From CAVONB01 sp963697205 (GTDB lineage Bacteria > Pseudomonadota > Alphaproteobacteria > Rhizobiales > Hyphomicrobiaceae), in the NCBI GenBank assembly GCA_963697205.1, contig CAVONB010000006.1, forward strand, positions 466,772 through 530,771: a stretch of 64,000 nt of DNA, given 5' to 3'. This document shows, in pieces, positions 17,432 to 26,946 of this stretch (positions are counted from its first letter, which is position 1; each line of letters begins with the position of its first letter). The notes beneath the pieces were generated by a model. It saw only the letters and a program-made list of their open reading frames with translations. It made no database searches and was not told the origin of the DNA. The translations under genes were made by a program, and so were the position numbers.

Positions 17432-18250
17432 ATGCCGGAGATGGGTCTGAAGGACAAGGTCGCGATCGTGACGGGCGCGGGCTCGCGCGCCGACGGCATC
17501 GGCAACGGGCGCGCCGCCGCCATCCTGCTCGCGCGCGAGGGCATGAAGGTCGCCCTGCTCGACGCACAACGCGCGTGGGCGGAAAAAACCAAGGCGATGA
17601 TCGACGCCGAGGGCGGCACATGCCTGGTGGTGACGGCCGACGTCACCGATGCGCAATCGTGTGACGCCGCCGTCCGTCAGACGGTCGACGCGTTCGGCCG
17701 CCTGGACTGCCTCGTCAACAACGTCGGCGTCGGTGGCCCACTCGGCAATGCCGTCGACGTCGATCCCGACGCCTGGGACGCAGCCATGCGCGTCAACGTC
17801 AAATCGATGATGCTGATGGCGAAAGTCGCGATCCCGCAAATGCGCAAGTTGGGCGCCGGCACGATCGTCAACATCGCCTCGATCGACGGCCTGCGCGGCG
17901 GTAATCCAAACCTATTCTATTCCGCCTCCAAGGGCGCCGTCGTCAACATGACCCGCTCGATGGCCGCCCACCACGGTCCCGAAGGCATCCGCGTCAACTG
18001 CATCGCGCCGGGCTATGTCTACACGCCGATGGTGTTCGCCAACGGCATGGAGCCGGAGCTGCGCGAGGCGCGGCGCAAGAACACGCTGCTGCAGACTGAA
18101 GGCACCGGCTGGGACGTCGGCAACGGCGTCGTCTACCTCGCCTCCGAGCAGTCGCGCTGGGTGACCGGCATCGTGCTGTCGATCGACGCGGGCTCGATGG
18201 CCGGCACCGCCTTCAACACCACACCCAAGCGCGCATTCGGCCAGATATGA
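17432..18250 (+). CDS. SDR-family oxidoreductase
   Basis: A 272-residue classical short-chain dehydrogenase. It has the cofactor motif [11 protein letters not shown], the N-N-V-G motif, a catalytic Ser in N-I-A-S and the Y-S-A-S-K active site, followed by the late G-Y-V-Y-T-P segment. The nucleotide-binding loop is slightly longer than usual. The start at 17432 has GGAGG nine bases upstream. Substrate unknown; FabG-like alcohol dehydrogenation is the generic expectation. Confidence 0.9.
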   Translation: MPEMGLKDKVAIVTGAGSRADGIGNGRAAAILLAREGMKVALLDAQRAWAEKTKAMIDAEGGTCLVVTADVTDAQSCDAAVRQTVDAFGRLDCLVNNVGVGGPLGNAVDVDPDAWDAAMRVNVKSMMLMAKVAIPQMRKLGAGTIVNIASIDGLRGGNPNLFYSASKGAVVNMTRSMAAHHGPEGIRVNCIAPGYVYTPMVFANGMEPELREARRKNTLLQTEGTGWDVGNGVVYLASEQSRWVTGIVLSIDAGSMAGTAFNTTPKRAFGQI

Positions 18251-18274
18251 GGCCACGCCCTCCGCCCCATACGC

Positions 18275-18305
18275 TGTCATCCCGGGCCTCGTGCCTGGGA
18301 TGACA
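18275..18305 (+). terminator. Terminator-like hairpin after the SDR gene
   Basis: TGTCATCCCGGG pairs with CCTGGGATGACA (11 of 12 positions) across a 7-nt loop. It sits 25 bp after the SDR stop and faces the convergent glyS end. Only a weak T-tail follows. Confidence 0.5.
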
Positions 18306-18324
18306 AGTATTGGTGTCCCAAAGG

Positions 18325-18378
18325 GCGGGTTTCCAAAGGGCTCAGCCCTTTGGTGGGGTGCAGGGGCAGCGCCCCTGC
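18325..18378. repeat. Double-hairpin intergenic repeat (type B)
   Basis: Two adjacent perfect hairpins: AAAGGGCT/AGCCCTTT at 18335-18351 and GCAGGGGC/GCCCCTGC at 18360-18378, preceded by GCGGGTTTC. The same arrangement recurs at 40770-40823 with compensatory stem changes. It lies just behind glyS (minus strand). Confidence 0.65.
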
Positions 18379-18381
18379 GTC

Positions 18382-20482
18382 TCACCCCGCGATCTTGGAA
18401 AAATCCGCCACCCGGATCGTCGCCGAGCGGATCTCCGACAACAGCTTCAGCCGGTTCTCGCGCAGCTTCTTGTCGTCGGCGTTCACCGTCACCTTGTCGA
18501 AGAACGTGTCGACGACGGGGCGCAGCTCGGCGAGCGCGCGCATGGCGCCGGCGAAATTTTCGACGTTGATGGCGGCGACCGTGTCCTGCTTGACCTCGGC
18601 GATCTTGGCGGCGAGCGCCAGCTCCGCCTTCTCGGTGAGCAGCGCGATCTCCGGCTCGCCGTCGTAGGTGCGTCTTGTCCTTCTTCTCCTCGATGGCGAG
18701 GATGTTGGCCGCGCGTTTGACGCCTGCGAGGAGGTTCTTTCCGTCCTCGGTGCCGAGCAGTTCGCCGAGCGCTTCGACGCGCCGCACGATCAGCGCGAGA
18801 TCGTCCTGTCCGCCGAGCGAGAACACCGCGTCGATCAGGTCATGTCGCGCACCGGAGTCGCGCAGGTGCACCTTCAGCCGGTCTGCGAAGAAGGCAATCA
18901 AATCGTCGATATATTGGTCGCGATCTGGGCCGACGATGCCCCCGGGGTTCTGTGCCACCAGGATGTCGGCTTGCCCCAGGAACTTTCGGAGCGGCAACCG
19001 CAAATCATTCTCCAAGACGATCCGGATGACGCCGAGCGCGGCGCGCCGCAACTGATAGGGATCGCCCGAGCCGGTCGGCTTCTCCCCGATCGCCCAGAAC
19101 CCCACCAGCGTATCGAGCTTGTCGGCGAGCGCCACGGCGATGGCGACCGCGTCGCCCTGCTCCTCGCGCGGCACCGTGTCGGACGGACCCTTCGGCTTGT
19201 AGTGCAACTCGATGGCGCGCGCGATCTCGGACTTCGTCCCGACGGCTTCGGCGTAGTAGCGGCCCATCAGCCCCTGCAACTCCGGAAACTCGCCGACCAT
19301 CCCCGATACCAGGTCGGCCTTGCAAAGCTGTGCCGCCCGCCGCGCATCTTCCGGCACCGCATCGACCGCGCCCGCGATCTGCGCGGCAAGCTCCTGGATG
19401 CGCTCCACGCGGTCCCACTGCGAGCCCAATTTCTCGTGGAACGTGATGCCGCGTAAGGCACCCCACATCTCGTCGAGGGGATGTTTGAGGTCCTGGTCCC
19501 AGAAGAACTTGGCATCCGACAACCGCGCGCGGATCACCTTCTCGTTGCCCGCCACGATCGCCGCGCCGCCGTCCTTGGCCTTGAGGTTCGTCACCAGAAG
19601 GAACCGGTTGGCGAGCTTGCCCGTCTTCGGGTCCTTCAGCGAAAAGCATTTCTGGTGGTTCTTCATCGCCGTCGTCAGGCACTCGCCGGGAACGTTGAGG
19701 AACGCCGCGTCGAACGTGCCCATCAGCACCGTCGGCCATTCGGTGAGGCCCGCATTTTCCGCCAGTAGTGCCTCGTCCTCGACCAGCGCGAGCCCTGCCT
19801 CCTTGGCGAGCGCGCGCGCCTGCTTGCCGATCGTCTCGATGCGCTCCGACGTGAGCAGCATCACCTTGTGCGCCTTGAGCGCCTTCCAGTAGTCGGCCGC
19901 GTCCTTGACCTCGAACGGCGTGTTGCCGTGGAAGCGATGCCCCTGCGTCGTGCGCCCGCTTGCCACGCCGCCGACCTCGAACGGGACAATCTCGCCGTCG
20001 ACGAGGCAGATGATCGAATGCAGCGGCCTGACCCACTGGAACGACGCCGAGCCCCAGCGCATCGATTTCGGCCAGGGAAACTTGTTGCACACCGCGGGGA
20101 CCGCCTCAGCGACGACATCGGCCAGTGTCCGCCCCGGCCGCTCGATGCGCGCGACGTAGTAGTCGCCCTTCTTGGCGTCGCTGACGATCTCCGCCTGGTC
20201 GAGCGAGGCGAGCCCGGCCGCCTTCAGGAAGCCGGCTACGGCCTGCTCCGGTGCGCCCACCCGCGGCCCCTTGCGCTCCTCGCTGACGCCCGCCGACTTT
20301 TCCGGCAGCCCGTCCGCGATCATGACCAGCCGGCGCGGGGTCGCGTAGGCGTGCGCTTCGCTCGGCTCCAGGCCCTGTGCCTTGAGCCCGTCCAGCACGA
20401 GGCGCTTCAGGTCCTCCGCGGCCCGCTGTTGCATGCGGGCAGGGATCTCCTCGGAGAAGAGCTCGAGCAGGAGTTGGGGCAT
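18382..20482 (-). CDS. glyS: Glycine--tRNA ligase beta subunit (one frameshift)
   Basis: The beta subunit of the tetrameric glycyl-tRNA synthetase, about 700 residues. The N-terminus [14 protein letters not shown] is diagnostic, followed by K-S-M-R-W and the long helical tRNA-binding body. An extra base near 18670 breaks the frame. The conserved C-terminal anticodon-binding part continues in another frame to A-D-F-S-K-I-A-G and a stop at 18382. The partner glyQ is not next to it: the adjacent upstream gene is an unrelated plus-strand Bug protein. In many proteobacteria glyQ directly precedes glyS. Confidence 0.93.
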
Positions 20483-20701
20483 GGCAGTCTCTCGATCGTG
20501 TCGCCGGGGGGCATCGTCAAGCGCCCGTCATAGCGCGGGAGCGCCCTGGGGCGAAGGGGTTTTGGCCGCCGCCCACCCGCCGTGGCCCACACCGCCAGCC
20601 TGCCACTGGACAGATCGCCGCCGGCCTGCCTACGCTGACACGCATAAGGACACCGCCCCGGTGAAGGGCGGACCAATGGAAACGCTGAAAAGGAGAGGGC
20701 C

Positions 20702-21679
20702 ATGCGGTCACCTTGGCGCACGTTATCTGTCGGCGCACTCGTGGTGGGCCTCGCGCTCGCCGCGCTCTTCCCCCGTGCCGCCGTCGCCGCCTATCCCGAA
20801 CGACCGATCAAGATCGTCATCGGCTTCGGACCGGGTAGCGCCGCCGACGTGTCGACCCGTATCCTCGCCGAGGAGTTGAGCAAGACGCTCGGCCAGCGCG
20901 TGTTCGTCGAGGGCAAGCCGGGCGCCAGCTCCAACATCGCCGCCGAAAGCGTGATGCGCAGCGATCCCGACGGCTACACGTTGTTTCTGGGCTCGATTGC
21001 CAACGTCACCAACGCGATCATCAACAAGGAGCGCGTCGATATCGGCGCGCAGCTGACGCCGATCGCCCGGTTGTGCTCCGTGCCCCTGATCCTCGTCGTC
21101 CACCCCAGCGTGAAGGCGACCACCGTTAAGGACCTGATCGCCGTCGCCAAGGCCGAGCCGGGCAAGCTCACTTATGGCAGCCCCGGGCCGGGCACCGCCC
21201 CGCACCTGTCGGGCGAGCTGTTCAAGGTCATGACCGGCACGGAGATGGTGCACGTCGCCTACAAGGGCACCGCCCAGGCGGCCCAGGACGTCATCGGCGG
21301 CCGTCTCCAGCTGATGTTCGCACCCGCCTCGACCGTCCTCGGCCAGGTTCAGGGCAACACGCTGCGCGGGCTCGCCTGGACGACGCTCGAGCGCGGCGCC
21401 GCTCTGCCCAGCCTGCCGACCATGTCGGAAAGCGGCCTGAAGGACTTCGAGACCGTGATCTGGTTCGGGCTGACCGCGCCCAAGGGCCTTCCCGACGACC
21501 TGCGCGTGAAGCTCTCCACCGCGATCACCGCCGCCGTCAAATCGCCCGCCGTCGGCAATGCGTTCCGCAAGGCTGGCATCGAGCCGTTCCCTGCCGAGGC
21601 GGCCGCCTTCGCCGGCTACATCGCCGCGGAGACGAAGAAGTGGCAGCCGGTGGTCGTCAAGGCCGGGCTCTCCAAGTAG
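20702..21679 (+). CDS. Bug/TctC-family solute-binding protein
   Basis: A 325-residue periplasmic binding protein with a signal peptide ending near A-V-A-A at residue 29. The Bug signatures are present: Y-P-E-R-P-I-K-I-V-I-G-F-G-P-G at the start, a G-x-Y-T-L segment, and H-V-A-Y-K-G-T at mid-length. It probably captures a carboxylic acid. No TctA/TctB permease is nearby. The following gene encodes an HbpS/GlcG-like protein, and the close spacing (55 bp) suggests co-transcription. Confidence 0.92.
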   Translation: MRSPWRTLSVGALVVGLALAALFPRAAVAAYPERPIKIVIGFGPGSAADVSTRILAEELSKTLGQRVFVEGKPGASSNIAAESVMRSDPDGYTLFLGSIANVTNAIINKERVDIGAQLTPIARLCSVPLILVVHPSVKATTVKDLIAVAKAEPGKLTYGSPGPGTAPHLSGELFKVMTGTEMVHVAYKGTAQAAQDVIGGRLQLMFAPASTVLGQVQGNTLRGLAWTTLERGAALPSLPTMSESGLKDFETVIWFGLTAPKGLPDDLRVKLSTAITAAVKSPAVGNAFRKAGIEPFPAEAAAFAGYIAAETKKWQPVVVKAGLSK

Positions 21680-21734
21680 TCATCCGACACCCACGCTGCC
21701 CGCCCTTGCTCACGCTTTCGGAGACCGACAGTCC

Positions 21735-22259
21735 ATGGTCCGCATCACCGCCGCCGAGTGCCGTCCCTTCTTCGATGCCGTCACCGAAAAGGCGCTGGAG
21801 ATGGGCGCGCCCGTCTCCATGGCCGTGGTCGGCCCCGAAGGTCACCTGATCGCGCTGGAGCGCATGGACGACGCCGGCTTCATCACGCCGGAGACGGCAC
21901 AGGCGAAGGCCTATACGGCGGTCGCGTTTCGCACCATGAGCCCGCGCTTTCCCGACGGCCTCGTCATCCAGAAGTGGTTCATGGAGCGCAACCCGCAGAT
22001 GATGGTGGCGACGTCCATGATGAAGAACGGCATGGTTGTCGCCTCGGGTGGCTGCGCGCCGATCTTCAAGGGCGACACGCTGGTCGGCGCCTTCGGCATC
22101 TCCGGCGGGACGTCGGACCAGGACGAGGTGATGGCGCACCACGCGTGCGCCAGATGCGGCTGGTCGATCAGGGCTGCGACCGACACCACGTCCGAGGACG
22201 TCAAGACGCACATCCGTGAACTCTATGCCCGCGCCGGAATCAAGAACCGCGAGATCTGA
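21735..22259 (+). CDS. HbpS/GlcG-like (DUF336) protein
   Basis: A 174-residue protein of the heme-degrading HbpS/GlcG superfamily, with the typical pattern P-V-S-M-A-V-V-G-P-E-G-H-L-I-A-L-E-R-M-D and the glycine-rich V-G-A-F-G-I-S-G-G-T-S-D-Q-D-E near the C-terminus. Family members form octamers; some bind heme or corrinoids, and many lie next to solute-binding proteins as here. The C-terminal C-A-R-C-G pair is an addition not usual in the family. Confidence 0.85.
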   Translation: MVRITAAECRPFFDAVTEKALEMGAPVSMAVVGPEGHLIALERMDDAGFITPETAQAKAYTAVAFRTMSPRFPDGLVIQKWFMERNPQMMVATSMMKNGMVVASGGCAPIFKGDTLVGAFGISGGTSDQDEVMAHHACARCGWSIRAATDTTSEDVKTHIRELYARAGIKNREI

Positions 22260-22275
22260 GCCGCCGGCAGCGTCT

Positions 22276-22494
22276 TCAGCCCGCTTTCGCAGGCGCCGGC
22301 CCGACGAGATCGGGCACGAACTTGCGCGCGATGTCGTCTGTAGCGCCGGTCGCGGAGAGATAGCCGGTACCCACCGCGATCAGCGCGAGAGCGAACCAGA
22401 ATACGGCGCGTTGCCGGCGCCACAGAACCGCCCACGCAAGCACGGCAAGCGGCAGCGCGATGATGGCGGCTCCAACGATCTTGGGCGTCAGCAT
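22276..22494 (-). CDS. Small two-helix membrane protein
   Basis: About 72 residues with two hydrophobic segments (I-V-G-A-A-I-I-A-L-P-L-A-V-L-A-W and V-F-W-F-A-L-A-L-I-A-V-G) and a short polar tail. The start at 22494 has a GGAGG site upstream; an ATG nine codons earlier is possible but lacks one. It follows the small membrane gene at 22527 on the same strand, and the two probably form one transcript. Function unknown. Confidence 0.6.
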   Translation of the reverse strand: MLTPKIVGAAIIALPLAVLAWAVLWRRQRAVFWFALALIAVGTGYLSATGATDDIARKFVPDLVGPAPAKAG

Positions 22495-22526
22495 GATGCG
22501 CGATTCCCTCCATCCAGCCATTTAGC

Positions 22527-22817
22527 CTACGACGTCAGGAAGGCGGCCACCAGCCAGATCGCGGTCCCGATGGCCAGCACCCACATGATGAGCCCGGCAG
22601 CCTTGACGCCGATGTAGGCCAGCGCCGACACGAACGCAAATGACGCCAACAGCCCGATCGCCTTGTGCTGGCGGGTGGCGGTCGTCAGGCGGGCGACGAC
22701 GAGGCCGACCGTGATGGCCGCCGCCAGGACGAGCCCGACCGCACCCATCTCCTGCCCGGTTTGCGGGACGTCGAACCCCCAGGCCGCCGGTGCGACCAGA
22801 ACCACTCCTGGCATCAT
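22527..22817 (-). CDS. Small membrane protein
   Basis: A 96-residue protein with three predicted membrane segments (about 25-42, 52-68 and 74-92). A strong GGAGGAGGGAAGG site precedes the paired ATG codons. It is followed 33 bp later by the gene at 22276. I recognise no named family; the pair may be an accessory membrane unit. Confidence 0.62.
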   Translation of the reverse strand: MMPGVVLVAPAAWGFDVPQTGQEMGAVGLVLAAAITVGLVVARLTTATRQHKAIGLLASFAFVSALAYIGVKAAGLIMWVLAIGTAIWLVAAFLTS

Positions 22818-23016
22818 CCTTCCCTCCTCCGCGGGTGCCGGCAGGCCATTCGCGGCATGTGTGTCACCGCCACCCCGTCCCCCCGATTGCCCCCTGGCCG
22901 GGACGCGGTCAAGGTGGCATCGTCGGTCGCGTCGACAGCCCGGCTGGACCGGTGACGAGCCTCAGGGCCAACCTATCGGGCCAAATCATCCGGCCATCGC
23001 GTCATGGAGATCGAAG

Positions 23017-23688
23017 ATGTCCCGCTGGCTGCTCGTCTTGTTGGCTCTGCTTGCATCGGGATATGCCCGCCCCGTTCAGGCCACGAGCCCCCGCAGCCCC
23101 ACGGCCGAGCTGTTCGCAGCCGTCTCCGCCGGCAACGCCGACCGCGTACGCGCGCTGGTCGCTGCGAAGACGCCGCTGGAAGCACGCGACAGCCAGGGCC
23201 GCACGGCGCTTCTGGTCGCGGTCGATCTCGGCGACACCGCGATTGCCAAGGCGTTGATCGCCGCCGGTGCCGACGTCAACGCGGTCGCCGCCAACATGGA
23301 CACGCCCTGGCTGTTGGCCGGCGCGCGCGGCCATGCCGCAATGCTCCAAGCGATGATCCCCGCCGGCCCCGACGTCAAACGCGTCAACCGCTACGGCGGC
23401 AGCGCGCTGATCCCGGCCTGCGAGCGCGGCCACGTCGAAGCGATCAAGGTGCTGCTGACGACCAGGATCGACGTCGACCTCGTCAACAACCTCGGTTGGA
23501 CGTGCCTGCTGGAGATCGTCGTGCTCGGCAACGGCGGCCCGCCTCACGTCGAGGCAACGCGGCTCGTGCTGGCGGCCGGCGCCAATCCCAACATCGCCGA
23601 TCGCGACGGCGTCACCCCGCTCGCACACGCACGCGGCAAGGGCCAGACGGACGTCGCCGCGCTCATCGCCGCCGCCGGGGGCAGGTAG
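23017..23688 (+). CDS. Ankyrin-repeat protein, exported
   Basis: A 223-residue protein with a signal peptide (residues 1-22) and five or six ankyrin repeats, recognisable by G-R-T-A-L-L-V-A-V, A-L-I-A-A-G-A-D-V-N, L-V-L-A-A-G-A-N-P-N and G-V-T-P-L-A-H-A. Such periplasmic ankyrin proteins bind partner proteins and often sit next to catalases or other stress enzymes; no such partner is next to this copy. It is followed 43 bp later by a glyoxalase-type gene. Confidence 0.88.
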   Translation: MSRWLLVLLALLASGYARPVQATSPRSPTAELFAAVSAGNADRVRALVAAKTPLEARDSQGRTALLVAVDLGDTAIAKALIAAGADVNAVAANMDTPWLLAGARGHAAMLQAMIPAGPDVKRVNRYGGSALIPACERGHVEAIKVLLTTRIDVDLVNNLGWTCLLEIVVLGNGGPPHVEATRLVLAAGANPNIADRDGVTPLAHARGKGQTDVAALIAAAGGR

Positions 23689-23731
23689 CGCGCCACGCGG
23701 TCGCGACACCGCGAACGGGAAGGACACGCCG

Positions 23732-24268
23732 ATGGCACCAACGCTCGCCTTCAATCACGTTGGCCTCACCGTGCCCGACATCTTCGCCGCCATCGACTGG
23801 TACAGCGCCGTGTTCGGCGCGCGCCACATCATGGGGCCCCGCCTGCTTGCCGCCAACCAGGCCGCGACCCACGAGACGCCCTCGATCTTCGGTCCACGCT
23901 TTGCCAAGGCCTATCAGGCCCATCTCCTGCTCGCCAACGGCGTCGGCCTGGAGCTGTTTCAGTTCGTCGATCCGCCGGTCGAAATGCCCGCGGAGACCAT
24001 GCCCTACCGGGTGCGCGGGCCCTTCCACATCGCGCTCACTTGCCCCGATGTCGACGGCCTCGCGCAGACGATCGTCGCCAAGGGCGGCCGCATCCGCAGT
24101 GGTCCTGTCGACTTCGTCCCGGGCCGTCTATGGCGTCTGTGCTATTGCGAGGATCCCTGGGGCACGGTGGTCGAGATCATGTCCGCTTCCTACGCGGAGA
24201 TGTTCGCCAACTGGCCGCAACCCGGCATGACCGAGACGCCGACGTTCATTCCCCGTCCACCCCCGTGA
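23732..24268 (+). CDS. VOC-family (glyoxalase-type) protein
   Basis: A 178-residue protein with two beta-alpha-beta-beta-beta modules. The metal-site positions can be read as N-H-V-G-L-T near the start, E-L-F-Q-F, H-I-A-L-T at mid-length and V-V-E-I-M near the end. These match glyoxalase, extradiol dioxygenase and fosfomycin-resistance type enzymes of the vicinal oxygen chelate superfamily. Substrate unknown. Its last 23 bp overlap the 3' end of trhO on the opposite strand. Confidence 0.87.
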   Translation: MAPTLAFNHVGLTVPDIFAAIDWYSAVFGARHIMGPRLLAANQAATHETPSIFGPRFAKAYQAHLLLANGVGLELFQFVDPPVEMPAETMPYRVRGPFHIALTCPDVDGLAQTIVAKGGRIRSGPVDFVPGRLWRLCYCEDPWGTVVEIMSASYAEMFANWPQPGMTETPTFIPRPPP

Positions 24269-25013
24269 TGTCGTCGGGCCCGCCGGTCGCAGACGCGTCC
24301 CCGCTGAGCCTGGCATGATCGACGCCGCCGCGCTCGTCGAACACGAAACACGCGCCGCGCCAGAGGCTCTCAGCCTCCGGCACCTCGGCCAGATAGCGAA
24401 GAATACCGCCTTCCAGGTGATAGACCTCGCCGAACCCGTGCGCGATGAGATGCGCCGACGCCTTCTCGCAGCGGATGCCGCCGGTGCAGAACATCGCGAT
24501 CTTCGTGTGCCGGCCGGGATCGAGATTTCCCGCCACCCACGCCGGCCATTCTCCGAACGACTTGAGGTCGGGATCGACGGCGCGCGCAAAGGTCCCTTCC
24601 GCCACCTCGTAAGCGTTGCGCGTGTCCACCACGAGCACGTCGGGATCCGCGATCAGCGTGTTCCAGTCGGCCGGCGCCACGTACGTGCCGACGCGCTGCG
24701 TGGGATCGGCCTCCGGCGCGCCGAGTGTGATGATCTCGCGCTTCAACCGCACCTTCAGTCGCTTGAACGGGTGTGCCGGCGCCGTCGCGTCCTTCGTCGC
24801 CAGATCCCCAAAGCGCGGGTCGGCGCGCAGCATCGTCAGGAACGAAGCCATCGCGTCAGGGCGCGCCGAGACCGTTCCGTTGATGCCCTCCGGCGCGACC
24901 AGGATCGTCCCCTTCATGTCGCGTGCGGCCATCTCGTCTCTGAGCCGGTCCCTGAGCGCCGGCGCATCCGCGATCGCGACGAACTTGTAGAAGGCGGAGA
25001 TGGTCACGGTCAT
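24246..25013 (-). CDS. trhO: tRNA uridine(34) hydroxylase (rhodanese family)
   Basis: A 255-residue protein matching the YceA/TrhO family, which makes 5-hydroxyuridine at tRNA position 34 using O2. An N-terminal acylphosphatase-like domain (K-G-T-I-L-V-A-P-E-G-I-N-G-T) is followed by a rhodanese domain with V-D-T-R-N-A-Y-E and the catalytic C-T-G-G-I-R-C-E-K loop. The start at 25013 is the ATG giving the family N-terminus. A longer in-frame extension (to 25079) is Pro/Ala-rich and unlikely to be translated. Confidence 0.93.
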   Translation of the reverse strand: MTVTISAFYKFVAIADAPALRDRLRDEMAARDMKGTILVAPEGINGTVSARPDAMASFLTMLRADPRFGDLATKDATAPAHPFKRLKVRLKREIITLGAPEADPTQRVGTYVAPADWNTLIADPDVLVVDTRNAYEVAEGTFARAVDPDLKSFGEWPAWVAGNLDPGRHTKIAMFCTGGIRCEKASAHLIAHGFGEVYHLEGGILRYLAEVPEAESLWRGACFVFDERGGVDHARLSGDASATGGPDDITGVDGE

Positions 25014-25183
25014 GGGCGGGAAAGGGGCTGAACTGGGGGCTGACGGCGGTGCCAGAGGCGCGCCGGCCGACTGATACACGAGGACGCGGGCAGGGGAAAC
25101 TGCCGCTCGTCTGGCGCCTGATCGCGGGCTGACCGCGGCCGCGCGAGAGACTATGATCGAAAAAACCCGCTCGGGAGCCCCGA

Positions 25184-25768
25184 ATGTTCAAACTCTACTT
25201 CAAGCCCGGTTCGAGCTCCATGGCGCCGCATATCGCGCTCTATGAGGTCGGCTGCCCCTTTGAGGCCATCTACCTGTCGCCCCTGAAAAAGGAGCAGCAG
25301 ACGCCGGAGTATCTGGCGATCAACGCGGAAGGCAAGGTCCCCACGCTGATGATCGACGGCAAGCCGCTGACCGAGGTGCTGGCGATCCTGGTCTATCTGG
25401 CGCGGCGCTTTCCTCAGGCCGGCCTGTTGCCGGCAGGCGGCCTGGACGCCGAAGCCGAGATGCTCTCGTGGATGTCGTATCTGGCCGCCACCGTCCATCC
25501 CGCGCGCCAGAAGGGGCCGGAGAACGCGGCAAAGATCTGGTCTCTCGTCGAGCAGCGGCTGGCAGGGCGCATCTGGACCGTCGGCGACCACTACACGATC
25601 GCGGACATCCACCTGTTCCGTCTCTATTGGCGCTACATCAACTTCCCGCCGCCCGTGATCGGCAGCTACCCCGCACTCGATGCGCACTACGCCCGCGTCA
25701 TGGCGCGCCCGGCTGTGCAAAAGACCTGCGAGGTCGAAAGCGCCATCGGCTACAACCTGCCGGTCTGA
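25184..25768 (+). CDS. Glutathione S-transferase family protein
   Basis: A 194-residue GST with a thioredoxin-fold N-terminal half (K-L-Y-F-K-P-G-S-S-S, where a serine replaces the usual tyrosine, then G-K-V-P-T-L and the glutathione-binding E-V-L-A-I-L-V-Y-L) and a helical C-terminal half with the T-I-A-D-I-H-L-F-R capping motif. It starts a tight run of same-strand genes: 13 bp to the next gene and 70 bp more to the UGSC gene. This suggests a thiol/selenol-linked operon. Confidence 0.9.
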   Translation: MFKLYFKPGSSSMAPHIALYEVGCPFEAIYLSPLKKEQQTPEYLAINAEGKVPTLMIDGKPLTEVLAILVYLARRFPQAGLLPAGGLDAEAEMLSWMSYLAATVHPARQKGPENAAKIWSLVEQRLAGRIWTVGDHYTIADIHLFRLYWRYINFPPPVIGSYPALDAHYARVMARPAVQKTCEVESAIGYNLPV

Positions 25769-25781
25769 GAGGTTCAGCGAC

Positions 25782-26876
25782 ATGACCAGCCCGAAGACGG
25801 CGTTTCCCGCGCTCGCGGCAAAGCGCTACACCGCCGAGGACTTCGCCGCGGTGCAGGAGATCTATCACAGCCGCGGCTGGACCGACGGCTTGCCGATCGT
25901 GCCGCCGACCGAGGCCAGCGTCGCCGCCTGTCTGGCGTGGGCCGGCATGCCGCCTGACGAGTTGATCGGCATCGAGCCCGTGCGCGCGCTGCCGGTCACC
26001 GCCGAAAAGCTCGCGATAAACGCCGTCATGGCCGGCTGCCTGCCGATGCATTTTCCCGTCGTTGTCGCCGCCTGGCGCGCCATGCTCCAGGACGAGTTTC
26101 TGCTGCACGGCATTTCCTCCAGCACCGGCGGCTGCGCGGTGCTCGTCGTCATCAACGGCCCGATTCGGCTCGAGATCGGCGCGTCGGGCACCTTCAACGC
26201 GCTCGGCAATTCCGACCGCGCCACCGCTGTCGTCGGCCGCGCGATCAGACTGTCGCTGATCAACCTGATGGACGTGCGCGCCGGCGACATCGACCGCTCC
26301 ACCCTCGGCCACCCCGGCAAATTCAGCTATTGCCTCGCCGAGGACGAGGAGGACACGACGTGGCAGCCGCTGTCCGTCGTGCGCGGCGTGCCCGAAGGAC
26401 TGTCCGCCGTCACCGTCTTCGCCGGCCTCGCGCCGCGCCAGATCATGAACGAGTGGACGACCGACCCCAAGGAGATCCTGGAGACGTTCGCCGCCGAGAT
26501 GCGCGCCAACCAGCTCACCTATTCGATCTACGGCGGCAACTACGCCATCGTCGTCGCCAAGCAGATCCGCGATCACATCCAGGCGGCCGGCTGGACGAAG
26601 GCCGACATCGCAGAATTCCTCTTCGAGCGCGCGCGCGTGGAGCGCCGTCAGTGGGCCGACGTCGGCAAGGGTGCGATCGTGCGCGACAGGCCGGGCAAGG
26701 TGCATCCCGCGCTGACGTCGCCGGACGACCTCCTGGTGATCGCGGCCGGCGGACCGGCCGGCGGCTTCGGTGCGGTGATCGCACCGTGGATGGGCTCCAA
26801 GACACGCGCCGTCACGGCGGCGATCGGGGCCTGCTTGGACTGCACGCCGCCACCCAAATCCGGCGCGGCGTCCTGA
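25782..26876 (+). CDS. Conserved protein of unknown function, partner of the UGSC gene
   Basis: A 364-residue cytoplasmic protein, no signal peptide or membrane segment. It opens with a helix then G-W-T-D-G-L-P-I-V-P-P-T, followed by A-I-N-A-V-M-A-G-C-L-P, G-C-A-V-L-V-V-I-N-G and a glycine-rich C-terminal segment. Cysteines are conserved-looking in A-G-C-L-P, G-G-C-A-V and A-C-L-D-C-T near the end. I recognise the opening as that of a recurrent uncharacterised family but cannot assign an activity. It lies directly between the GST and the UGSC selenoprotein candidate, so a shared pathway is likely. The start follows a GAGAGGT site. Confidence 0.7.
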   Translation: MTSPKTAFPALAAKRYTAEDFAAVQEIYHSRGWTDGLPIVPPTEASVAACLAWAGMPPDELIGIEPVRALPVTAEKLAINAVMAGCLPMHFPVVVAAWRAMLQDEFLLHGISSSTGGCAVLVVINGPIRLEIGASGTFNALGNSDRATAVVGRAIRLSLINLMDVRAGDIDRSTLGHPGKFSYCLAEDEEDTTWQPLSVVRGVPEGLSAVTVFAGLAPRQIMNEWTTDPKEILETFAAEMRANQLTYSIYGGNYAIVVAKQIRDHIQAAGWTKADIAEFLFERARVERRQWADVGKGAIVRDRPGKVHPALTSPDDLLVIAAGGPAGGFGAVIAPWMGSKTRAVTAAIGACLDCTPPPKSGAAS

Positions 26877-26946
26877 GCCCGCTTGGCAGCGCCGACCGGA
26901 TCGGCGTAGTAAGAAGCACAGACCTCGCCGCAGCGGGAGCCGGACC

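Noticed and set aside
23002..23754. Long minus-strand frame opposite the ankyrin gene
   Set aside because: An antisense shadow of a GC-rich gene; the plus-strand frame has the signal peptide and clear repeats.
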